Assembly: GCA_023374045.1 (NCBI GenBank)
Contig: CM041776.1
Location: 316,808,722-316,872,721 of the forward strand
DNA: 64,000 nt
Origin: Limonium bicolor
Lineage: Eukaryota > Streptophyta > Magnoliopsida > Caryophyllales > Plumbaginaceae
Direction: 5' to 3'
Below the pieces are notes generated by a model. That model did not search any database. It was not told the origin of the DNA and was given only the letters and a program-made list of their open reading frames with translations. The position numbers and the translations under genes were made by a program. Position 1 is the first letter of the stretch. Every line of letters begins with the position of its first letter. Of the stretch, positions 12,424-22,919 are shown one piece after another.

Positions 12424-13298
12424 CTGTTACACACTTGGCACTGAACACGGGGATCACCTTTCCTAGAGAGATGTTGCCCTTGACTATTATTTCCTCCCCT
12501 GCCAGAGGACCTTCCTCCTCCACGATAGCCCCTATTAGACTTTCCACCCCTGTATCCTTTACCCCTGTTGCTAGAAGAAGCTTGGGTAGCATTAATAGAG
12601 AGCTGAGTGGAATTCAAAAGCTCAGAAGTTTGCTGGGCCAGATGGGATTCGAAAGTGAGCAGTTGCCCATAAAGAGCCTCAGGGGTTATAGATTCTATCC
12701 TTAGCATCAGGTTAGTCTTAACAGAATCGAAATCCAGAGGTAAACCACTGATAAGACAACTAACAAAATCATCATCACTCATGGGTGCCCCTGCAGTAGA
12801 TAGGGAGTTTGATAATGTTCTAGCTCTATTAAAATAAGTTGTGACATTATCAGATCCCTTCTTAAGATTCATCAGCTGGCTGCGTAAAAGCATTACTCTA
12901 GAAGTGACTTGTGCAGAAAATATGTTTTCCACCATTTTCCAAGTAGAGGCAGCAGATTTAGACATGACCACTTGAGACAAGATAGATTCAGTCATGGACG
13001 AATTCAGGAGAGACATTATTAGCTGATCTGTCTGTTTCCAAGATAAATACTCAGTATTAACCTCCCCATTTACCTTTTCAGGTGGACATTCTTTGGAGCC
13101 ATCTATCCACCCATAGAGTCCATGGCCACGAAGGTAGGGCTCCAGTTGCACACGTCAGATGGGGAAATTCTCAGTAGATAGCTTGATGAAATTTGAGGAG
13201 GGAGAGAGGAATGAAGTGACTGAGATAGATGATCCGGTGCTGGAGCTGATGGCACCAGCATTCGTTCCTCCAGAGTTTACTGAACTTTCAGTCGACAT
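12417..13298 (-). pseudogene. copia-1 gag
   Basis: The natural ATG is at 13298-13296, giving a Ser/Thr-rich start. A TGA at 13157-13155 replaces the tryptophan of the conserved FPIW block, after which the frame stays open to 12417. The body is the plant copia UBN2-type gag, with LEPYLRGHGLYGWIDG, then TVTTYFNRARTLSNSL-like helices. A Gly/Arg-rich nucleic-acid-binding tail (RGGKSNRGYRGGG) follows. It ends in CQVCN, the first half of a CCHC zinc knuckle whose remainder has been deleted. In the family, gag builds the virus-like particle. Confidence 0.88.
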
Positions 13299-13387
13299 TG
13301 CAAGGAGAGAAGAAGAAGAAGACAAGGGCAATGAAGAAGGAATTCAGATGAGAGGAAAAAGGAAGGAGACGCAGAGAACCTGCTAGA

Positions 13388-13399
13388 GCTCTGATACCA
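13388..13399 (-). other. copia-1 primer-binding site
   Basis: The minus strand reads TGGTATCAGAGC immediately inside the 5' LTR. It is complementary to the 3' end of initiator methionine tRNA, the usual plant copia primer. Confidence 0.92.
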
Positions 13400-13637
13400 T
13401 GAAGAATGAGAGAATCCCAAGATATTTACTGTTGTATTGTATTCATTATGTATTGTCGGCTGTGTTATTTACAATGTTAACCTAGAGAGTGTATTTATAG
13501 AGTTCTGTACAGATAAGAATACTGGACATTACAGAATGGGCTTTATGGGCTTAAGTGTAACATAAAGCATAACTCTCTATTTGTGGGCATGTTCCCTCTT
13601 TTCTGAATCGGGCCTATTATTTGTGACTGGTCTATCA
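13400..13637 (-). repeat. copia-1 5' LTR
   Basis: 238-bp copy of 9213-9450. It is followed by the target duplication aatct at 13638-13642. As the upstream LTR on the minus strand it would carry the element promoter. Confidence 0.95.
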
Positions 13638-14005
13638 AATCTGTACTTGATATATAAAATCTTGAGCTGGGCTCAAGCTGATATCTTGAAATATTATTCT
13701 CTTGTAGATATGATATGATAGCAAGCCAGGTTAGGCCAAATATTTTGTTCAATTTTCAACAGCTGAGTGCATTCGGATATCTAATTTGAACCTTTTTTTA
13801 GCAATCTTTAACAGCATAGGTAATTCTGCATAGTGGTCTTTGTTGTTAGAGGATTTTTCAATATAACAATAGATCACATTCATGAGGGCAAAGAGCTCAT
13901 CTTTTCTTTTTGCTTTTTTTGTAAGAAAAAGGCTTCTCTAGCCTTTAACTTTGTTAACCTTCACCAAACCTTGGATGGACTAACTTAAGCATTAAATTGA
14001 ACAAA

Positions 14006-14057
14006 TTTTGGCAATCCAACCATCATTGAAGTCAAGATAATGATTGGATTGCCAAAA
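14006..14057. repeat. 52-bp inverted repeat (hairpin)
   Basis: ttttggcaatccaa at 14006-14019 is the exact inverse of ttggattgccaaaa at 14044-14057. Pairing continues with small bulges towards a loop of about a dozen bases. It could be a small palindromic transposon relic or a folded transcript. The stem is short for a typical plant microRNA precursor, and no mature family is recognised. Confidence 0.5.
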
Positions 14058-14599
14058 CTTATCCACTACCGTATTGCGAGAAAGATTCTTTTAGAGTCTC
14101 AATATTGCTCTTTATGTGGAACTTTCAATCACTTAAAAAAATTGAAGTTTTGAGGAGATAAGGTTCATATTTAAGACATCCTCTCTATTTAGTGCTAATT
14201 ATGATAAACATGGGCTCGTTATTGATGAAAATTTTGAAAGAGTTAGAGATATGAAAAGGAGGAGAACTGGATATCCACATTGGTTTAAAAGGAAGGTCTA
14301 ATGAACTTAGATTTCGACTCATGAAGCAGTTTTAATAAAATTTGACATATTTTAGGCCTCTGATGACTATTAACTCTTTTTCTTGGATCCTACCTTACAA
14401 GGATAGCCCAAAATCTCTATCCTATCATCATTAGCTTGGAAAAGAAAAGAAAACTAATTCTTGTAATTGACTGTTTAGGTTCCATCTTGCTTTGACCACT
14501 CATGCAGATTCTTTTACATATGTAATATTCAGTTGGACTTATGAATTATGATCAACACTGACTCTTTGACGATGTGAGGTACCAACGGTTAGAATGGAA

Positions 14600-14725
14600 C
14601 AAAAATGTCTTTGGGAACATTCTTTGGAAAAAGATGACCTTGATGACTAGACTTGAAGAGATTTTAAAAAGATTAGAAGAAAGGAGAGAAGCCCATCTTA
14701 TATGTTTAGAGAGTAAGTTGAGATG
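14600..14725 (+). pseudogene. LINE ORF2 scrap
   Basis: Translation reads WNKNVFGNILWKKMTLMTRLEEI and on into a charged helix ending near ESKLR. This is the plant L1 linker between endonuclease and RT (usual form W-N-K-x-V-F-G-N-I). Flanking sequence on both sides is too decayed to extend it confidently, though 14060-14590 may be the older endonuclease part. Confidence 0.55.
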
Positions 14726-16255
14726 TGAAGGACAACCTCATATATGAGATACTTGTTCGATTCCAATAGCCAATGGAAAAGCGTTGCTCATGGGTACACA
14801 GATTTTGAATTTTTCTCCTTGATGACAATGGAGGCAATCTTTTTTCATCAAGCCTAGTCTCTCTTTGTCGAGAGGGTTCTCTTTTGTTTCTCGTTTTCTT
14901 TTTTCTCTTGTATCCCTGTTCTTGGGATATGGCTCCATTTTCTAATGAATTTCTTGTTTATCTTTGTTTTTTTACTTTTCAACTTCTATTCTTTTTTTCT
15001 TTTTACTCTGTTTTCTTTATCCTCCTTGGCTTTACATCACTTTTAGTAAGTTATGCTTTACATCTTTTTAATTTCTAAAGTCTCTACCTTTGGTTATGTT
15101 TTTGTTTCAAGATCTGAGTAGTGTTGTGCTAGAGGAGCAAGTTCTTTCGTTTGCTTTTTAGGCTAGGATGAATGGAACGACAGAAAGGATGAAGAATCCT
15201 AAAGTCCATTAGTGGTCTAAGCTGTTGCACCCACAACCAAAGTTACAGTTGTTGAGGAAGTGGAGAAGACCAAATTAGGTTCAAGCTCTTAGTGGTAGAT
15301 GGTCCTTGGGTTTGCGCATGAAATGAATAATTCAGGTAGGCAAGTTGTCAATTTCAGTCCTGCATGTAGATGTTTTTGCATTGTACTATCGTGGTACGAT
15401 CCCGTGTTTATTCTTCACCGTGCAAAACTCGAAAATCCACTGTCGCACTCATCTAATTTGATGAAGACATTGTTGATGTTTATAGCGGTGGTAGACCCGA
15501 GGATTCTGGGTACTCCTTTGCATGTTTAGCAGGTTCCCGGATATGTCATTGATCTGGTCCAGGTATGTCTGCGTCGACGCCACCCTGGTCCCACACCCGT
15601 TGGCGCCTGTTTTTCCTGCCCATTGTTGACGTCGTCCGCGTCAACTCCCGCCAGGCTGTATGGGTGTCAGCTCCCACATACCCAGACCAGGTCGATGACA
15701 CATACCTGTATGGGATGTCGATGTCTGGTCTGAGTTTATCATCCGGACACATACCCGGACTAGGTTGAAAAAAGGGTAGAGAGTGGAGCGCGGGATTGGT
15801 TTGGATTTATATACCCAGACTCAAATCCAGAAGGGGTCCTAAAAGAGGCAGAAGGTTTGGTCTCAGTTTGTTTTTTTTTTCAGACAGATTTTTGGACCAT
15901 ACCTCAAACAAGCACAAGCTTCTTCCTATGGTTGGTTAGGGTCTACAAGAAACACACCAGAATGGCCTTCAATGTAAATTTCAAATTGTCGACGCCCACT
16001 CACCTGGGTGGCCTTTGACATCTGCTTCCTAGGATAGATTTTGTCCGGTTTTTCACGTTTCTGACTATTTTTTGTATTTTCTGACGTATCTTTTATTTTA
16101 AATAATGATATTTTGGTATTGTTCATAATATGTTAAAAGTTGTGGATGGATATTGTAAGTTTTTAAAGCATTTTGAAGAAAGACAGAAAGATCATTTCCG
16201 ACAGCGCGAGTTAAAATTCCGACTGTGGGAATAACCCGTTGGGAGCTTGGGACTT

Positions 16256-16625
16256 TGTTATGGACTAATCCTAGGATCCCACACCAACCTTATGGGGGGG
16301 GGGGGTTGGTGTGTGGTTTATGTAGGACTATGGGCTCTCCTTCCCTTGAGTTAACTTTTGGGAAGACTCTCTCATGGTCCTATCATTTTGTATCGGAGCC
16401 AAACCTCGAAGTGGTAGTCTACGGAGTGGTGACCTGGAACCAGCCAGTCGTGACCAACGTAGCCGCGACCAACGAGGACGTTGGTCCTTATGGGGGGCGA
16501 ATGTTATGGACTGATCCTAGGATCCCACATCGACCTTATGGGGGTAGGTGTGTGGTTTATATAGGACTATGGGATCTCCTTCCCTTGAGCTAGCTTTTGG
16601 GAAGACTCTCTCATGATCCTATCCA
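16256..16625 (+). mobile_element. TRIM (terminal-repeat retrotransposon in miniature), 370 bp
   Basis: Two short LTRs (16256-16385, 130 bp; 16502-16625, 124 bp) start tgttatggact and end in ca. They enclose a 116-bp interior with no coding capacity. Directly after the left LTR, tgtatcggagcc (16389-16400) is a close variant of the initiator-tRNA-Met primer site. Directly before the right LTR is a purine tract (tggggggcga, 16491-16500). The 4-bp repeat actt flanks both ends (16252-16255, 16626-16629). Size, PBS and PPT fit TRIM elements. The left LTR has a G run longer than its partner, accounting for most of the length difference. No 5S rRNA motif is seen, so it is not a Cassandra TRIM. Confidence 0.85.
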
Positions 16626-16629
16626 ACTT

Positions 16630-17617
16630 CGTTTAGGGTTATAAAGAAGATGAGAACAAGAACACTTAGACTTAGCTATCAGTATTCACCAAAAGCTCAA
16701 TATGAGGCCAGCCATGATTGCCTAATTTTGCATCTAATTGTTATGTAGACGAGACAGTGGTACTTCTCTAGCTAAACTACACAGTATTCTGTCATGTCAT
16801 GTCATGTCCATGTCATTACACCTTTGTGTGAGAGAGAAAGGGGGAAAACAAAAAAGGTTGGCATCTCGAGAGTAGTATTTTGACGTGCATGCACCAATGA
16901 AATTGGTTTGACATCCGCAAGGCCCAATGGCACAATTAGCTTGTAGTGTTTCTTTTTGGGAAGTTGCAATTAAGCTTAATACTAGTATTAATATATGTTC
17001 CTTCGGGGACATCCGATAGAATTATTATATGCATCAGGGAGGGTGTTAGCTGTATATGTTGTCGTACTTGTTTATATTATTAGTACGTACATAGAGGATA
17101 GTGTAATTAGATTATTATACTTGGTATATATTTTGTGCCTTAAAAAAAATGTAAAATATGCATTTTTCTTAATCGGTTGATTGATAATTGGTTGTAGAGG
17201 GTCTCAGAATTGTTGCAACGGTTCAGTGCATATTGAGTTGTGCTTGTTTGCCCAAATTCCAGGAACTAAGCCGTATTATCATCGGCAGGGAAAAGTTGTG
17301 GTTCGGTTTCTTTATTTTCTGATGTTGCCATTAGTGGGTGTCCGTGGTTAGTTGAAATTACATGTTTCCATGTCTTCTTTCGCCTTGAAACCGGGGTTTA
17401 ATTCGCTCTCTTTTTTTAAGCTGTCATTTTTCTTGTAGAATACTATAATCAGCTCCTATTTTTGAATTAGGAATAGATGGGGCAGAAAACAACCTTTACA
17501 ATGAACAATTGACAATATATTCTAGGCCGCCCTAACACTGAAATGCGTAAAGGAATGATGCTGAATCTTTATGAAACTCCACTGAGTTTATTGAAGTATT
17601 TTTTTTCCGAAATATTA
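16630..17617. other. intergenic, no gene recognised
   Basis: AT-rich spacer between the TRIM and the Stowaway MITE. It has tandem tcatg units around 16790-16815 and otherwise nothing I can name. Confidence 0.4.
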
Positions 17618-17619
17618 TA

Positions 17620-17849
17620 CTCCCTCCGTTCATTAATATCTGTCGTTTTAGGATGTGATTCTTGTTCAAAAATATCTGTCATTCTAGCTTTTTGACACAC
17701 TTCTTTCCACTTTTACCCCTACTATTCAATATAAAAGTAATTATTATCTAAATGGAAAAGTAAAAAGTAGGGGCACATGCGTCATTATCCTACTTTTCTT
17801 AATAAGTGTGCAAGTTTCTAAAATGACAGTTATTGTTGAACGGAGGGAG
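17620..17849. mobile_element. Stowaway (Tc1/mariner) MITE, 230 bp
   Basis: The terminal inverted repeats begin ctccctccgttca and are flanked by TA on both sides (17618-17619, 17850-17851). The arms match for about 30 bp with a few changes (both contain ctgtc and ttttag). This is the standard plant Stowaway signature. Non-coding. Confidence 0.92.
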
Positions 17850-17858
17850 TATAATATT

Positions 17859-18398
17859 TAGGGGTGCTCATGGTAGGTTAATCGTCTTATTCACGGTTAA
17901 CCAGGTCTTCGATTTTCTAAAATCTAATTCTATTATATTCCATTTAGGTTAACTGTTTAATTCAGTTTTCTAAAATCTGATTCCATTACCATTAATTTTA
18001 GACCGGTTAACCTTTAGTTCAGTTTGGTTTTATCGGTTAACTTTGTAGTCGTATATTTTTCATACCATTAATATTATAGTATAACATTGATCATTCACCT
18101 AAATCATGAGTGACAAATCAAACATATGTGAAAAAATATAATAATATGCATATTCCCTCCATAGATAACATGAATTGTTATATAAGGCGAACATTAATAT
18201 TTGAAGTTGTTGATACCTTATATAATCGGTTAACCATGGTTAACCGTTTTAGAAAATTCAATACCGTTACCGAAACTGGTCTATTTACATGATTCGGTTA
18301 ACCATATCGCAAAAACCGGTACAGTTAACCTAAAATATGTACGGTTCACTTTAGTTTCGGTCGGATACCGTGGTTTTGAAATTTTTTGGGCAACCCTA
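17859..18398. mobile_element. hAT-type MITE, 540 bp
   Basis: The ends are taggggtgctca and tgggcaaccct followed by a; the inverse matches at 10 of 12 positions. The flanks are ataatatt (17851-17858) and ataacatt (18399-18406), an 8-bp target duplication with one change. The interior is full of ggttaacc motifs in both orientations, the subterminal pattern of this MITE class. It lies 9 bp from the Stowaway element. Confidence 0.82.
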
Positions 18399-18406
18399 AT
18401 AACATT

Positions 18407-20170
18407 AACAACCAACGTTAGGGCAATACAAGACAGAGCACATATGAAGAATCCTACTATCAAGAGTGATCCTTAGCTTTTGATGTCTTGTGTGGTAGCA
18501 TCTTTAGGATTTATGTGAAAGTTGCCTGATGTTGGTTTTATGGGTTTGAAGCTTATTTATTACCCACATATGTAAATGTTGCATGAGGAAGACTATATGA
18601 GTACATGTGAGGATTCTAGGTTCTTGTTTTTAGGGTTATATCTATGTTGCTTAATCTAATTTATTTACTTGTTTAAAAAGAAAAATCCTCTTTACTTCTA
18701 TAGTGATTGAACCCCTTACTTTTTTCTCCTATGGATACTGAACATTTAACTGAGGATCGAAGATCAATTTTTAATTATTTTATCATATTTAACCCATCTC
18801 GAGTATAAGAATAAGGAAGTTCCTAAAAAAATATAGGTGGCATCAGAATGAATTGCTGTAAGATGGATAAGAAGTTAAAAATCAAGAAGTATAACTAACT
18901 AGTTTGTGAATCTACATATGCTGGAATGTCATTCTTGCGCGAGAATATATAGTGTGTCAAATTCAATGAAGGGAGATTTGATTGCATGAAGACGGTGGGA
19001 TTATAAGTTGTTTTAATAGTATATTTTTGAAGCTCTTTCTATATTCATGTCTAAAACAACTTATAGAGTATAGATTGTATATTTTTTCTTCATATAGTTA
19101 TGACCTGGTCCTTAATCAAAGTCCACAAAAGTGGAAAGAAAACCACGAAACTAAAATGAACAAAACCCAACATCTAGAAAGAGACCTAACTAACACCTTA
19201 AGTATTTACTATTACGTACCTTAAACCCAACACGAAAGACTTCTCCTTGGTGATAAGATCAAGTTTAGTATGATGAAAAAAACAAAATTGGTAAACCCAA
19301 AGATGAATTGAGTGGGTATAATGTATGAAGAAACCGTTAACCGGAGTTTGGCCACTCGAGTTGCTTTTTCTCATTTGCATATATGCGTTAATTTGATTTT
19401 CTCGACAACCTAAGAAAAGATAACACATAATAATTTAAATAAAGGGTAGAGCTAACTTGAGTTCGTGTCGCTTTCATGAATATCCGGAGTCCAAGACAAA
19501 GAAAGAGGGAAAGCTCTTTAGCTACCGCATCTATTCTCTCTCTCTATATATATATGTATATATGTATAATGAAGGAGGACGGCAGGAGGAGATAGAGAGA
19601 ATCAACAAAAGACAGGAAGTGTTTAAAATAAAATGAAAGGGACAGACGTTTAGTTTTACTAGGCAATTAGGTCCACCAAGTTTTATACATAAAGAAAACT
19701 AGGCTTTTAGCAGTTTGTTACTAACAAGGGGATGAATAGTTGTTTAATTAATTAATTAATTAATTTTGTAGCAGAGTGTATAATATACACCATATATATA
19801 TATTAAGTTTAAGAGCTCATGGTCCAAGGTGATGAACTCTTTTAAAGCCTAAATGTCTTTTTTAGTTTTGGATCTTATTATATAAATATGATTATTATGT
19901 GTGATGCGTTAGAGAGGAGACACGGAAACAGCGCCCACGTTCCCTCCTTGATATCTTACTTCTCTCCTTTCTTTATTTACAGAATTTAGTACTCTCTCTC
20001 TCTCACACACACACACACAAGCAGCAAGTAGCAAGTAGCAAGCAGGAAGCGGCAGCGAGCGAGCGAGCAATAGTAATAGTAGTAGTAGTATACATACGAG
20101 TAGGACAATAAATTAGCTAGCTAGGTAGCTCTATATATTGCCACTACTCACTCCATCTGTTGACGATACA
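18407..20170. other. intergenic and upstream region of the PLATZ gene
   Basis: AT-rich. Simple repeats include (ta)n near 19543-19570, (ttaa)n at 19743-19765, ct/ac dinucleotides at 19993-20020, gcga units near 20055-20070 and tag units near 20070-20092. No transposon ends or coding sequence are recognised. The last few hundred bases probably hold the PLATZ promoter. Confidence 0.4.
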
Positions 20171-20180
20171 TATATAAAGA
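20171..20180 (+). promoter_or_regulatory. candidate TATA box for PLATZ
   Basis: tatataaaga lies 355 bp upstream of the start codon. A start site about 30 bp downstream would give a leader of roughly 330 nt rich in ct runs (ttcttcttcttct at 20389). This is inference from motif and position only. Confidence 0.4.
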
Positions 20181-20299
20181 TGTTGCAGCAGTATCGTCTC
20201 TTTATTCAAGGAATTAAATATGCGTCTTCTACCTCTTGTGATCATCCATAAATACCACCACTCTCTCGCCTCCCTTTTGCTTCCCTTCCTTGCTTATTG

Positions 20300-20431
20300 A
20301 TGCTCAAACATTACAATCCCGGCCGGCCCCCCCAGCTTCCTTCCTCTTTTCTTTTCTTATATTGCGTGATCATCTTTTCTTACTCAATTCTTCTTCTTCT
20401 TCTCCACAAACATATTTCCATTTCTCCCTGA
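20300..20431 (+). other. candidate upstream ORF in PLATZ leader
   Basis: An ATG at 20300 opens a 43-codon frame ending in TGA at about 20429-20431, before the main start at 20535. A second upstream ATG at 20527 overlaps the main start in another frame. If transcription begins near 20200, both would be in the mRNA and could reduce PLATZ translation. Whether the 20300 ORF is transcribed is unproven. Confidence 0.35.
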
Positions 20432-20534
20432 ATTATATATCAAGCTCTTTCTTGGTCAGCTGGAATTACAGTTCTGGGCTACTCAACTTATCATAACTGT
20501 TATCTCTGATCAAGCGCGGTTATTGTATGCGATC

Positions 20535-22862
20535 ATGGTAAGTTTAATAATATTTATCTCTTCTGTATATCTTGAAATTTATGATTTAATTCTCAGAAAT
20601 CGCATGAGCTCTATTACTTTTGAAATATATATATATATACCTTCTGAAATTTATGATTTAATTATCAGAAACACAGCTTCTACCTTTACTTAGCTCATGG
20701 ACTACGTATACTGATCAGTCCATTAATAGGACTGGTATAGAAGATTTCCAACAATGATAATTCTCAATTCACCTTTTTCTTTTAACCTAGCTAAGTTTTA
20801 AAGCCAACGCAAGTTGTACTACCAAAAATCCAGAGAATTTTGAACCTTGTACTATATATATAAAGAAGTAACAGTGTTTAATTAAATTGTATGTTTATTC
20901 ACCTGCAAATTGAATTTTCTTTGCGTTCGCTATAACTATAGTCAATTATTCACCAAATTCAAGTAGGGTTTAACCAGAATTACTTACTGTACTAATACAA
21001 CACTTTGTGATCAGTGAAATTGAGTATAATTAACTTGCAGAGAGATAGATGTAGTTCTAATTGTGTGTATACATGTATTTTAAATTAGGGTTACAACAAG
21101 CCAGCATGGTTGGACGCTCTATACGCAGAGAAGTTTTTCGTGAATTGTCCATTCCATGAGATGGCAAAGAAGAACGAAAAGAATGTGCTGTGCTTAGATT
21201 GCTGTATCAGCATGTGTCCTCATTGCCTCCCCATGCACCGTTTCCACCGCCTCATCCAGATTCGTCGATATGTTTATCATGATGTTATTAGGTTGGAAGA
21301 CCTTGAGAAGCTTATTGACTGCTCCAATGTTCAGGTTAGTAATTTCACAACTGTTGTTTCTTTTCTTTTTTGTAATTTTAATTACCTTTCTATATATATA
21401 TGATGTATAATTTGAGTTTAAGGATAATTAATACTGCTGTCTGACAACATGAACAAATTAAACGTACGAGTTATATGAATAATGAATTAGTGAAAAGTTG
21501 GGTCATCAATTACAATTAGACTGGAGAATTTCAAACCCTAGTAAGCTTAAAGTACGCCGCCCGGCCGTATAAGCTCATGTTTGAGAAAGATCGAGCTTGA
21601 ATTTAACTTTTATGTTAATAATAATAATAATCTGATCATAATCGTGCTATGTATTACTGTTTAGGCATACACAATCAATAGTGCAAAGGTGATATTCATA
21701 AAGAAAAGACCCCAAAACAGGCAATTCAAAGGTGCTGGAAACTACTGTACCTCATGCGACAGAAGCCTTCAAGAGCCTTACATTCATTGTTCACTGGGCT
21801 GCAAGGTACCTATATCTTCCTATGTATTATTATTTCATTTCTACCAACTGCAATACACATATATATATAATTATTTAGGTATATGGTAATTACATATCAT
21901 ATGGACTCATCACCACATAGTTAGCCTGAACTCTTTAAGAGAATCAAATGGAAATCCATTTTTATACATTACTAATTTACAAAAAATGAAAATTAATAAT
22001 AAAGAGTCGTTATATTATAGTAGTAGTGGTAGTAGTAAGTAGTAGTAGTACAATGCATATTAAGCTATAATCACACATTGGATACCCTGCAAAAAGGCTG
22101 ATCATCTCAGCCTTAATTGGACAAACTCTAATTACAGTATTCTCATATTATTTAATGCATCGATGTTTGCTTCCTCATCTTTAATTTAATTACTGCATGC
22201 TTTCTCTGTCATTTCACTATTTATCGATCCCACCATCTAATGTCAAAAAGATGCCGCCATGTGCAACTCTCCAATTGTAATTTGCAAATTGTAACATGTA
22301 TGTATGATTCCATTTCCATCCATATATATCTAACCTATAACTAACTCAATATATATGCTCTCAGGTAGACTATGTACTAAAACACTACAGAGATCTCTCA
22401 CCCTACTTAAGGGTATGCAAGACCCTCCAATTAAGCCCTGACTTCCTCTACCCACAAGACACGATGGATGATTACAGTTACTACACAGAAACAACAACCG
22501 CCGCCATGACTACCGAGCTTCAACACTCCACCATACTCGATTATGACGAGCCACCAATGGTGAGTTCCTCCACCACTTCATCCGGTTCAACTGGATCAGA
22601 CGAAGCGGTCACGCGAAGAAGAATATATAACCACATGAGTGCTGATCAGATTGTCAGGAAGAAAAGATCCAACGGTCATTATAACACTACTAATACAACT
22701 ACTACATCAGGTGTCAGATCATCATCGACTTCAGGCAATAATATCAGCTTCAACATTAATGGATACTTTACTAATTATCAACAGATCAATGTATCGGATG
22801 AGGATATGGCGTCTAGTATGAATAGGAGAAAAGGTATCCCACATAGGTCACCTTTTTGTTAA
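20535..22862 (+). CDS. PLATZ-family zinc-binding transcription factor, four coding exons, 295 aa
   Basis: Exons 20535-20537, 21089-21334, 21665-21805 and 22365-22862, with GT-AG introns all in phase 0. The first coding exon is the ATG alone. PLATZ proteins bind A/T-rich DNA in the nucleus and usually repress transcription. The first zinc motif is C21-x2-H24-x11-C36-x2-C39-x4-C44-x2-C47 followed by H51 and H54. The second is C111-x2-C114 with C125 and C129. The N-terminus KPAWLDALYAEKFF and the terminal RRKGIPHRSPFC are family signatures. Residues 150-280 are low-complexity Ser/Thr/Asn. No stops or frameshifts are present, so this looks functional. A specific family member cannot be assigned from sequence alone. 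Confidence 0.95.
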
Positions 22863-22883
22863 AACTATTCATGTTTAAAATTA

Positions 22884-22889
22884 AATAAA
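22884..22889 (+). terminator. candidate poly(A) signal of PLATZ
   Basis: aataaa 22 bp after the stop codon, followed by a 12-base genomic A run at 22907-22918. The position fits a short 3'UTR, but a more distal site is possible. Confidence 0.45.
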
Positions 22890-22919
22890 ATGTAACACAC
22901 ACTCACAAAAAAAAAAAAG

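Larger units (their letters stand above)
9213..13637 (-). mobile_element. Ty1/copia LTR retrotransposon, 4425 bp, protease-less
   Basis: The element is bounded by two 238-bp LTRs (9213-9450 and 13400-13637) with TG...CA ends and flanked by the 5-bp target duplication aatct (9208-9212 and 13638-13642). The LTRs differ at five positions (about 2 percent), so the insertion is fairly recent. Transcription runs leftward. A primer-binding site, gag, integrase, RT and RNase H are in copia order. The second half of the gag zinc knuckle and the whole protease are missing, and there are several stops and a frameshift, so the copy cannot mobilise itself. Confidence 0.95.
13643..16251. other. intergenic with transposon scraps
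   Basis: AT-rich spacer. It holds the hairpin at 14006-14057, the LINE scrap at 14600-14725 and a GC-rich patch at 15545-15770 with inverted repeats. That patch has cagaccag at 15683-15690 paired with ctggtctg at 15725-15732, and a 15-base arm at 15545 paired imperfectly with 15685-15699. The GC-rich patch is open on both strands for about 65 codons but matches no family I know. No host gene seen. Confidence 0.4.

Noticed and set aside
14745..14770. gttcgattcc as the T arm of a tRNA
   Set aside because: No acceptor stem, D arm or anticodon arm can be drawn around it.
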